Shown here: positions 1-5,727 of the stretch, piece after piece
How positions within the stretch are numbered: position 1 is the stretch's first letter
Layout of the letters: every line of letters begins with the position of its first letter
Source: Acidimicrobiia bacterium
GTDB taxonomy: Bacteria; Actinomycetota; Acidimicrobiia; Acidimicrobiales; Acidimicrobilacustridaceae
NCBI GenBank assembly: GCA_016462055.1
Contig: JAEMTX010000046.1
Location: 1 to 11,564 of the forward strand
DNA length: 11,564 bases
Direction of reading: 5' to 3'
Program-made: the position numbers and the translations under genes
Notes under the pieces: generated by a model
Told to the model about the DNA's origin: nothing
The model's database searches: none
What the model saw: only the letters and a program-made list of their open reading frames with translations

Positions 1-488
1 CCGATGCTGCCGGTGAAGCGGAAACTCGCTTTGGCGCGGCACGCGGGAAATCTGGAGTCATCTTGACGATCACCTTGGGGACCGGTATCGGTTCAGCATT
101 AATGATCGATGGAACGCTTGTGCCTAATACCGAACTTGGTCATTTATGGTTGCGTGGTGGCGATGCTGAGAAGTGGGCGGCGGCTTCGGTTCGTGAACGC
201 CTTGAACTTGATTGGCAGGAATGGACAGCTCGCGTCGACGAATATTTGTGCTCAGTCGAGAAATTGTTCTGGCCTGACCTCTTCATCATCGGTGGTGGAG
301 TTTCAAAGAAGTCCGACAAGTTCATTCCGAACCTGACCTGTCGAACGCCAGTTGTTCCAGCAACGCTTCGCAATGAGGCAGGGATCGTTGGTGGCGCACT
401 TGCCGTAAGCCGTCATCGCGAAAAACATGGCACCGACGGCCAATCCCACTTAGGAAAAAAAGTAGAGAAACGTTCTCAGCGGGTGTGA
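1..488 (+). CDS. ppgK: Polyphosphate glucokinase (ROK family), 3' part
   Basis: This is the C-terminal 161 residues of a cytosolic kinase that phosphorylates glucose with polyphosphate (and usually ATP) as donor. The first complete codon is at 3 and the reading frame is open to the window edge, so the start is missing. Residues 1-4 (DAAG) match the end of the family's NDADAAG motif; the catalytic Asp lies just outside the window. The phosphate-binding loop LGTGIGSAL is at 25-33, PNTELGHL at 41-48, and the actinobacterial PPGK signature LFIIGGGVSKK at 93-103. The Cys zinc motif of ordinary ROK glucokinases is absent, as expected for PPGK. The last ~25 residues are a charged, poorly conserved tail. 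The gene ends 13 nt inside the convergent histidine phosphatase gene. Recognition of the family is firm; donor preference cannot be read here. Confidence 0.93.
   Translation, partial: DAAGEAETRFGAARGKSGVILTITLGTGIGSALMIDGTLVPNTELGHLWLRGGDAEKWAAASVRERLELDWQEWTARVDEYLCSVEKLFWPDLFIIGGGVSKKSDKFIPNLTCRTPVVPATLRNEAGIVGGALAVSRHREKHGTDGQSHLGKKVEKRSQRV
455..477 (-). terminator. Candidate intrinsic terminator of the leftward operon
   Basis: Read on the minus strand, directly over and past the stop codon at 478-476, GAGAA-CGT-TTCTC can form a 5-bp stem. It is followed after three bases by a run of seven T (plus-strand A455-A461). The T-run is good but the stem is short with only two G:C pairs, so the call is weak. 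It lies inside the 3' coding end of the convergent ppgK gene. Confidence 0.3.
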
Positions 489-1153
489 AGTTCCGTTGGC
501 AGATGAGCCGTATCGGAAAATCGAAACAGGCTGAACGATAGCGACGATGCGATATGCATCGGGCGAACCACACTGATTGATGCGTGGAAAGCAACGAAAC
601 GTTCCCATTCCCATGGAACGGGTTCGATTCCAAGAAGGTGTCCGAGACTTACAGCGTTTGCACCGGAATGAGCCACGAATACGATCCGAGGTCCTTCGTG
701 GTTCATTTCCCACAGCGGCGGAAACTGGCGCGCTCGGTTGCAGCCGATGTCTGAAAGAAATGCCGTGAGCCCGCCGACAACGCGGTCATGGAATTCTCGA
801 AACGATTCCGCACCAGGGATGGCTTCCCACTGCTCATTAAGCGGACGACGTCGTTGTTGAGCGAACGCCTTCTCGATGACTTCCGACGGAGTTCCCTGCC
901 ATTCGGGCGCGCGAATTTCGGCGATCCAGTCATGAGTTTCGGGTTCGAGATTGAACGCCTCGATTAAGGGCTGAGCTGTTTGTTGCGCGCGAACAAGTGG
1001 CGAGACGACCAAACGGTCGATCGGACGGTCGGCAAAGAACGAAGGGATGAGCTCGGCCTGACGATGGCCAATGTCGGTGAGCACCGGATCGTCGACGCCA
1101 CCTCCGTCGATTTCCCATTGTGGTTGTCCGTGACGAATGAAGATCAGTTCCAT
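476..1153 (-). CDS. Histidine phosphatase family protein (phosphoglycerate-mutase-like)
   Basis: This 225-residue cytosolic enzyme belongs to the phosphoglycerate mutase/acid phosphatase superfamily, which transfers phosphate through a phosphohistidine. The RHG motif stands at residues 7-9 with nucleophile His8. A second Arg lies in SPLVRAQQTA (Arg55), a likely proton-donor Glu in IAEI (Glu79), and the second catalytic His in FVAHSGAN (His162). All four expected positions are therefore present and the length is normal for the family. The substrate cannot be told from sequence; a generic phosphatase or a cobalamin- or sugar-phosphate phosphatase are both possible, and mutase activity is less likely. 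It is the last gene of a leftward three-gene unit, 14 nt after the zinc-ribbon gene. ATG at 1153 is chosen because the RHG motif follows directly; the upstream bases hold only a weak ribosome site. Its 3' end overlaps convergent ppgK by 13 nt. Confidence 0.9.
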   Translation of the reverse strand: MELIFIRHGQPQWEIDGGGVDDPVLTDIGHRQAELIPSFFADRPIDRLVVSPLVRAQQTAQPLIEAFNLEPETHDWIAEIRAPEWQGTPSEVIEKAFAQQRRRPLNEQWEAIPGAESFREFHDRVVGGLTAFLSDIGCNRARQFPPLWEMNHEGPRIVFVAHSGANAVSLGHLLGIEPVPWEWERFVAFHASISVVRPMHIASSLSFSLFRFSDTAHLPTELHTR

Positions 1154-1167
1154 AGTTGGTCCAAGGG

Positions 1168-1392
1168 TCAGCCGCGACCAGGTCGGCGGCGATGGCGATT
1201 ACTCCAACACCCATGGTGCCAGTGGCGGCGAAGATCTGGAGCATCCAACGGGACTGCGACGATGTGTCCTGTTCCCGACGGAATGTCTCGGTTGCATCCC
1301 GGACAGACGTAGGTCTTGTTCGCTTCGTAAGGTTGCACTCGGCGAACCTCGACTTCAAGCCCCATCGGGTCACGCTCGGGTTCGTTGGTCAT
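1168..1392 (-). CDS. Small zinc-ribbon protein, conserved actinobacterial type
   Basis: This is a 74-residue basic protein of unknown function. I chose ATG at 1392 rather than the upstream in-frame ATG at 1446. It begins one base after the stop of the preceding microprotein gene, and homologous similarity as I know the family starts near the GLEVEVRRV segment (residues 11-19). Visible features are a CxxC pair (Cys30, Cys33 in VCPGCN), a central GTGHIVAVP stretch (40-48), and HWHHGCW (57-63) supplying His59 and Cys62. Together these make a plausible four-ligand zinc site. The C-terminus is Arg-rich (HRRRPGRG). Proteins of this pattern are widespread in Actinobacteria and often carry uninformative labels such as ATP/GTP-binding protein; I see no nucleotide-binding motif. 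It sits between a tiny membrane protein and a histidine phosphatase and is probably co-translated with both. Confidence 0.8.
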   Translation of the reverse strand: MTNEPERDPMGLEVEVRRVQPYEANKTYVCPGCNRDIPSGTGHIVAVPLDAPDLRRHWHHGCWSNRHRRRPGRG

Positions 1393-1393
1393 A

Positions 1394-1504
1394 TCAACCG
1401 AAGAACGCCCAGATGACGAGACCCAGGCAGATAACGATCGCCGCACCGACCATTACATAGTCGAACGGCGAACGGCGTTGTTGGCGATGCGGATTGAATC
1501 CCAC
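1394..1504 (-). CDS. 36-residue single-pass membrane microprotein
   Basis: This short gene is below usual ORF cutoffs. GTG at 1504-1502 follows an in-frame TAG at 1510-1508, and an AGGGA element lies about 10 nt upstream of the GTG. The product starts with a short basic segment (FNPHRQQRRSPFDYV, about residues 3-17). It then runs into one hydrophobic helix of about 18 residues (MVGAAIVICLGLVIWAFF) and ends with Gly. The basic N-terminus would favour a cytosolic N-terminus with the helix crossing outward. The TGA at 1396-1394 is one base before the ATG of the zinc-ribbon gene, which supports a real coupled cistron. Function is unknown. An overlapping 63-residue reading frame (1580-1389) is judged a shadow because it lacks hydrophobic or conserved patterning. 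Confidence rests on codon sense, the ribosome site and the coupling, not on homology. Confidence 0.68.
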   Translation of the reverse strand: MGFNPHRQQRRSPFDYVMVGAAIVICLGLVIWAFFG

Positions 1505-1578
1505 CGTCTAAGTATTCCCTGAGAATGATGTGCCCCAGCACGCGGGTTGCGATGCGTCCACTGGTATCGTCCCCAGCC
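1505..1578. promoter_or_regulatory. Divergent 5' region between microprotein operon and cytochrome c
   Basis: This 74-nt gap separates two oppositely oriented starts, so both promoters and untranslated leaders must lie here or run into the neighbouring coding ends. I could not identify a convincing -35/-10 pair in either direction. Longer cytochrome starts (ATG at 1525 or 1552) would shorten the gap further. The assignment is positional only. Confidence 0.3.
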
Positions 1579-1932
1579 ATGCGGTCCCCCCGAGTTCTTG
1601 CTGCTGGATTGATGTTGGTTGTTGGCGCGACGGTCGTTGCCGCCTGCTCGAGTGGGAGTTCCTCGCCCGCTGCACCAGCAGGTGATGCGGTGCTGGTCGA
1701 AGGTCAGAAGGCATACTCGCAGAACTGCGCCAGTTGCCATGGTGCCGCCGGCGGCGGCGGGTACGGGCTGAAGTTGGCGGGAGTCGTAACGGTGAAATAT
1801 CCAAACATCGACGATCAAATTGCCCTGATCGTAAATGGGAAGGGTGCAATGCCGTCGTTCTCAAAGAATCTGACTACAGAGCAGATCACCGCAGTTTCCC
1901 GATACACGCGCGAGGTTCTCGGAACGGAGTAG
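1579..1932 (+). CDS. Lipoprotein monohaem cytochrome c
   Basis: This is a small c-type cytochrome anchored on the outer face of the membrane, expected to carry single electrons. From ATG at 1579 the product has 117 residues. It opens with a basic n-region (MRSPR), a hydrophobic stretch, and the lipobox VAAC with Cys23 as lipidated residue, followed by a Ser/Ala/Pro linker. The haem motif CASCHG is at 50-55 (axial His54), and the likely axial Met91 lies in GKGAMPSF. The C-terminal LTTEQITAVSRYTREVL helix is typical of class I cytochromes. In-frame ATGs at 1525, 1528 and 1552 would add a tail that spoils the signal peptide, and no start has a clear ribosome site, so 1579 is preferred on signal-peptide grounds. 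The redox partner is unknown and no oxidase genes are in the window. It stands alone, divergent from the microprotein operon. Confidence 0.88.
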   Translation: MRSPRVLAAGLMLVVGATVVAACSSGSSSPAAPAGDAVLVEGQKAYSQNCASCHGAAGGGGYGLKLAGVVTVKYPNIDDQIALIVNGKGAMPSFSKNLTTEQITAVSRYTREVLGTE

Positions 1933-1959
1933 CCATTCGCTCACAACAGTGCGAACGGC
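1932..1959 (+). terminator. Inverted repeat after cytochrome c, possible terminator
   Basis: Starting at the last base of the cytochrome stop codon, GCC-A-TTCGC (1932-1940) pairs with GCGAA-C-GGC (1951-1959). This gives eight pairs, one A/C mismatch and a 10-nt loop. There is no T-run behind it, so it would be a U-poor terminator, as is common in actinobacteria, or only an mRNA 3'-end stabiliser. The rest of the gap to yifB (to 2045) shows no other structure I can support; the yifB promoter is presumably there. Confidence 0.3.
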
Positions 1960-2045
1960 CCGTGTATGTCATCTGAGTAGTTCGTAGTGTCTGCGCCTCG
2001 GCGGCAGTTATCGCCCTTCGGTCGAGTCGTTGTCGCGGAGGTTCG

Positions 2046-3560
2046 ATGCTTGCCACTATCGGGTCGGCCACGTTGTCAGGTATCGATGGTGTGCCTGTCA
2101 CCGTTGAAGTGCATGTTGCCAACGGCTTACCCGGATTCACTGTCGTCGGATTGCCCGATGCGTCATGTCGTGAAGCGCGAGATCGTGTGCGCGCTGCACT
2201 TCTTACATCGGGTTACGCGTGGCCCGACCGACGAACAACGGTAAATCTTGCGCCAACTTCGGTGCGCAAAGTCGGGGCATCGTTAGATCTCGCGATTGCG
2301 ATCGGCGTTCTTGTGGCCAGCGAACAACTCGCCGCCAATGTGGTTGCCGACCGAGCCTTTCTCGCCGAAGTAGGTCTCGACGGTTCACTCCGCCATGTTC
2401 CTGGGGCCCTTTCACTTGCCGCCGCGTGTTCGCAGCCCGAAATCATCGTTGCCCCGACTTCCTATTCCGAAGCATCGCTTGTCACCCGAGCAACAATCCG
2501 ATGCGCCGCAGATTTGCGCACTCTCGTTGATGCGTTGCTCGCAGAAGCGCCATGGCCGCGGCCTCCAGACGAACCCATTGTTGCGTCGAACATTGGCGAT
2601 GCCGATCTTGCCGATGTTCGTGGCCACCGGCTGGTTCGCTTCGGGCTCGAAGTCGCTGCTGCCGGCGGCCACCACCTTCTGATGGTTGGTCCGCCTGGTT
2701 CGGGCAAGACGATGTTGGCCGAACGTCTTCCTGGTCTATTGCCCGACCTTGACGATCACACCGCGTTCGATACCACGCGTGTGCATTCAGCGGCGGGTGA
2801 ATCAATGGTTGGTGGTTTGGTTCGGCGTCCACCATTGCGAGCTCCGCATCACGGAATGAGCGCAGTGGCCATGGTTGGTGGAGGCTCGCATCGGCTGCGC
2901 CCGGGCGAAATTTCGATGGCGCATGGTGGTGTGCTTTTCCTCGATGAAATGGGCGAATTCAGTGCAGTGGTGCTCGACTCCCTGAGGCAGCCTCTTGAAG
3001 AAGGTGTTATCCGTTTGGCGCGAGCCGAGACGCGCGTGGAATTGCCAGCACGCTTTTTGCTCATCGGGGCGATGAACCCCTGCCCGTGCGGAGAGGGTGT
3101 CATTCCTGCGGCGTGTCGGTGCTCCGATCGGTCCCTTGAGCGGTATCGCAGACGACTCTCAGGACCGTTACTTGATCGATTCGACCTTCGTATCGACGTG
3201 CATCGGCCTGATCCACGGCAGTTACTTGGTGGAGGGGTGGCGGAATCGAGTGCTGTCGTTGCTGACCGTGTTCGCCACGCTCGATGCCGTGCTGTCGAGC
3301 GTGGCGTTCGATGCAATGCCGAGCTTTCATCTTCGGCTCTTGAGCACACCTCTCCACTCGAAACCTATGCGTCTGCGCTTATCGAACGGTCACTCGAATC
3401 TGGTCGTCTTTCGGCGCGTGGAATGCGGCGGGTGTGGCGGGTGGCGCGCACCATCGCCGATCTCGAAGGCCACGATGGTGCTCTCACCGCAGAACATGTG
3501 GCCAGCGCACTGCATTTGCGAACTGATCCAGCCTTTCTTGTCCGTTCGTTGGTGAAGTAA
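2046..3560 (+). CDS. yifB: YifB/ComM family AAA+ ATPase (Mg-chelatase-like)
   Basis: This 504-residue cytosolic AAA+ ATPase is of full family length. The N-terminal Lon-protease-like (ChlI) domain covers roughly residues 1-165. The Mg-chelatase-type AAA+ core spans about 190-395, with Walker A GPPGSGKT (215-222) and Walker B GGVLFLDE (294-301). The GAMNPCPCG segment (341-349) with CRC (357-359) gives the four-cysteine pattern typical of YifB, and GPLLDRFD is at 373-380. The C-terminal Mg_chelatase_C domain runs from about 403 to 497. In Gram-negatives the ComM member is a hexameric branch-migration helicase that helps integrate taken-up DNA; despite the name it does not insert magnesium into porphyrin. 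ATG at 2046 has a strong GGAGG (2037-2041). dprA starts on the very next base after its stop, so the two are translationally coupled. The actinobacterial role is inferred from family and context. Confidence 0.95.
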   Translation: MLATIGSATLSGIDGVPVTVEVHVANGLPGFTVVGLPDASCREARDRVRAALLTSGYAWPDRRTTVNLAPTSVRKVGASLDLAIAIGVLVASEQLAANVVADRAFLAEVGLDGSLRHVPGALSLAAACSQPEIIVAPTSYSEASLVTRATIRCAADLRTLVDALLAEAPWPRPPDEPIVASNIGDADLADVRGHRLVRFGLEVAAAGGHHLLMVGPPGSGKTMLAERLPGLLPDLDDHTAFDTTRVHSAAGESMVGGLVRRPPLRAPHHGMSAVAMVGGGSHRLRPGEISMAHGGVLFLDEMGEFSAVVLDSLRQPLEEGVIRLARAETRVELPARFLLIGAMNPCPCGEGVIPAACRCSDRSLERYRRRLSGPLLDRFDLRIDVHRPDPRQLLGGGVAESSAVVADRVRHARCRAVERGVRCNAELSSSALEHTSPLETYASALIERSLESGRLSARGMRRVWRVARTIADLEGHDGALTAEHVASALHLRTDPAFLVRSLVK

Positions 3561-4709
3561 GTGGTCAAGTCGCGAATTCCCGACGAAGCGTGGGTTGCTG
3601 CACTCTCACGCGTGCCCGGAATAGGGCCGGCTCGGCTGCGAGCACTTCTTGCAAGTGACGAACCTGCATCGCTGTGGCGGTCTGTGTGTAACGGCTCACT
3701 TCCAAACGAACTTCCCTCTGGTGCGAGTTCCGGCGGTGCCGGACTTCGACTTCCTAAAGCGCTTCGTGATCAATGGCGTTTCGCAGCAAGAACGATCGAT
3801 CCCGAGGCGTATTGGAACGCACATATCGAAGCGGGTATCGGCGTGATGCTTCGATGGTCTCCCTCCTTCCCAGAAGAACTCGCCGACGACGATGACGCGC
3901 CAGCCATCTTGTTTTGGCTCGGCGATATCGATCGGTTAGCCGGCACACGTGTCGCGATCGTCGGCACACGGCGGGCCAGTCGCTATGGCATCGATGTTGC
4001 CAACGAGTTTGCTCGAGAACTTTCCCTTGCCGGCGTCTCTGTCGTCTCGGGACTGGCGCTAGGAATTGATGGAGCCGCGCATGCCGGCGCACTCGCCGTC
4101 GAAGGCGCCCCGCCAATTGCCGTGGTCGGAAGCGGACTCGATCGTGTCTATCCCCGTGCGCATCGCTCCTTATGGAGAGCAGTGGCCGAACGCGGCGTTG
4201 TGTTGAGTGAATACCCGTTGGGCTCGTCGGCAGTCGCCTGGCAGTTCCCGGCTCGCAATCGCATCATCGCCGCGCTTTCTGATGTCGTTGTAGTGGTCGA
4301 GTCGCAATCCACTGGGGGAGCATTGGGTACTGCAGTTGAAGCAGCCCGACGAGGCCGAACAGTTCTCGCTGTACCTGGGCCAATCACGGCACCAAGCTCA
4401 GCGGGAACGAATCAGCTCCTGTTCGATGGCTGTGGTCCGGTTCGCGACGTTGATGATGTCCTGCTCGCTCTGGGTCGTGAACCAGAACGTCGACGAATCG
4501 CAGCCGAGCAGCGTCCGACTCCAATCGGGACTGCCAAGGATGTGCTGGACGCCTTGCCTTGGCAGGCGATTCCCGTGGAACAGGTCCTCTCTGCGACAGG
4601 TCTTGAATTGGGTTTGGTCATGCTCGTGCTCGAGCAACTCGAGAACGATGGTTGGGTCTCACAACGCTCCGGGTGGATCGAACGGATTGGCCGCGGGGGA
4701 GTGAGATGA
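3561..4709 (+). CDS. dprA: DNA-processing protein DprA
   Basis: This 382-residue protein binds incoming single-stranded DNA and loads RecA on it during transformation; the gene is also kept in bacteria with no known competence. The N-terminal helix-hairpin-helix-like part shows SRVPGIGPARLRALL (16-30). The Rossmann-type core carries IVGTRRASRYG (133-143), VSGLALGIDGAAHAGAL (162-178), VVGSGLDRVYP (188-198), FPARNRIIA (229-237) and the TGGALGTA loop (251-258). A C-terminal winged-helix (DprA_WH-like) follows at about 322-377. The start is GTG directly after the yifB TAA (zero gap), with only a weak GGTGA upstream, so translation probably depends on ribosomes finishing yifB. Its last four bases overlap the xerC start (ATGA). 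All core motifs look intact. Confidence 0.95.
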   Translation: MVKSRIPDEAWVAALSRVPGIGPARLRALLASDEPASLWRSVCNGSLPNELPSGASSGGAGLRLPKALRDQWRFAARTIDPEAYWNAHIEAGIGVMLRWSPSFPEELADDDDAPAILFWLGDIDRLAGTRVAIVGTRRASRYGIDVANEFARELSLAGVSVVSGLALGIDGAAHAGALAVEGAPPIAVVGSGLDRVYPRAHRSLWRAVAERGVVLSEYPLGSSAVAWQFPARNRIIAALSDVVVVVESQSTGGALGTAVEAARRGRTVLAVPGPITAPSSAGTNQLLFDGCGPVRDVDDVLLALGREPERRRIAAEQRPTPIGTAKDVLDALPWQAIPVEQVLSATGLELGLVMLVLEQLENDGWVSQRSGWIERIGRGGVR

Positions 4710-5671
4710 CGGCGTGCGCCGACATCGCCAAGTATCCGAGGGAACGTTCAACGCTCGCCGTTACAGTTTTATTTGTGGCTCGCGACGCAGACCCGTGGTT
4801 TCTTGATGAGTTCCAGGCGTCGCTGACGTCGGTCTCTGCCGCGACTTTGCGCGCTTATCGAAGCGACATCGATCAGTTTGTCGAATGGGTTGGACGTCAA
4901 GACATCGAAATGCCGGCCGATATCAGCCGCACAATTCTGCGGCGATACATCGGGGCTATGACCACGAGAAAACTTGCGCGGCGTTCGATTGCCCGAAAAG
5001 CTTCAGCGTTGCGCCGCTACTTCGCATGGCTTGTTCGCAGTGGTCATCTCAATGCCGATCCCTCGGCTGGCCTAAGTGCTCCCGGTTCAACTGGTCGACT
5101 TCCGCGCGTTCTTCGTGACGACGAACTCACGCAGGTTCTCGACAATCCGCCAGGTACAACTGCGAATGATCCTCCAGCGATTCGCTCTCGCGACGACGCG
5201 GTACTTGAACTTCTTTACGGAAGTGGATTGCGCGTGTCAGAAGTGTGCAGTCTTCGCCCCGAGGACCTCGACCTTGCTCGTCGACGAGTTGTGGTGTGGG
5301 GTAAAGGTTCCAAACAGCGCGTCGTGCCGCTAAGTGCTCCCGCAGTCGAAGCGCTTGAACAATGGCTTGGCCATGGTCGGCGAGTGCTGGCCACGGCGTC
5401 GTCACCATCCGATGCGGTGTTTCTCAATCGCAAAGGCACTCGCCTCGGCACTCGAGATGTCCGTCGTTTGCTCGACCGCCGTGCACCTTCCCCGACACAT
5501 CCCCACGCATTGCGCCACACCTTCGCTACGCATTTGCTCGACGGCGGAGCCGATCTTCGCGCAGTGCAGGAACTGCTCGGACACTCCGATCTCGCCACAA
5601 CGCAGCACTACACGCACGTGAGCAAAGAACGCCTGCGTTCAGTGGTCGATTCAACCCACCCACGCGCTTGA
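4706..5671 (+). CDS. xerC: Tyrosine recombinase XerC
   Basis: This 321-residue site-specific recombinase resolves chromosome dimers at dif together with XerD. The N-terminal SAM-like DNA-binding domain (about residues 30-130, FLDEFQASL onward) precedes the catalytic domain. The catalytic set is complete: Arg176 (SGLRVSEV), Lys200 (WGKGSKQR), His267 and Arg270 (HALRHTFATH), His293 (LGHSDL) and nucleophile Tyr302 (QHYTH). ATG at 4706 is chosen because it overlaps the dprA TGA as ATGA and follows a purine-rich GGGGGAG. The in-frame ATG at 4652 lies deep in dprA. A GTG at 4775 would trim an unusual ~23-residue N-terminal extension but has no ribosome site. XerC rather than XerD or an integrase is inferred from the yifB-dprA-xerC-rpsB order; no phage or integron features are near. 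Confidence 0.92.
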   Translation: MTACADIAKYPRERSTLAVTVLFVARDADPWFLDEFQASLTSVSAATLRAYRSDIDQFVEWVGRQDIEMPADISRTILRRYIGAMTTRKLARRSIARKASALRRYFAWLVRSGHLNADPSAGLSAPGSTGRLPRVLRDDELTQVLDNPPGTTANDPPAIRSRDDAVLELLYGSGLRVSEVCSLRPEDLDLARRRVVVWGKGSKQRVVPLSAPAVEALEQWLGHGRRVLATASSPSDAVFLNRKGTRLGTRDVRRLLDRRAPSPTHPHALRHTFATHLLDGGADLRAVQELLGHSDLATTQHYTHVSKERLRSVVDSTHPRA

Positions 5672-5689
5672 CCTAGCGATACCGCATCC

Positions 5690-5722
5690 TCCTTCCCCGG
5701 TGAGAACTCATAACCGGAAGGA
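5690..5722 (+). promoter_or_regulatory. Hairpin covering the ribosome binding site of the M23-like/lipase gene
   Basis: TCCTT-CC-CCGGT (5690-5701) can pair with ACCGG-AAGGA (5713-5722), giving two 5-bp helices separated by a 2-nt bulge and an 11-nt loop. The right arm contains GGAAGG (5716-5721), the best Shine-Dalgarno for the GTG at 5728. Folding would therefore hide the ribosome site. It could alternatively be read as a weak terminator of xerC, but no T-run follows. Confidence 0.4.
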
Positions 5723-5727
5723 TCAGT

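Noticed and set aside
980..1460. Several 86-147-residue frames on both strands around 930-1460
   Set aside because: They are shadows of the phosphatase and zinc-ribbon genes; their sequences are low in hydrophobic core and hold no motifs.
1389..1580. 63-residue minus-strand frame ending in ATGA overlap with the zinc-ribbon gene
   Set aside because: The overlap looked attractive. However, the other frame (1504-1394) gives a coherent basic-plus-transmembrane peptide with a ribosome site, and both cannot easily be real.
3097..3555. 152-residue plus-strand frame inside yifB, with antisense frames across the same stretch
   Set aside because: It overlaps the conserved C-terminal domain of YifB. 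The composition is Cys/His/Ser-random and no start signal precedes it.
4706..5671. Tyrosine recombinase as an integron or phage integrase marking a mobile island
   Set aside because: The gene order on both sides is core actinobacterial. No attachment repeats, excisionase or cargo genes are present, and the sequence is XerC-like.
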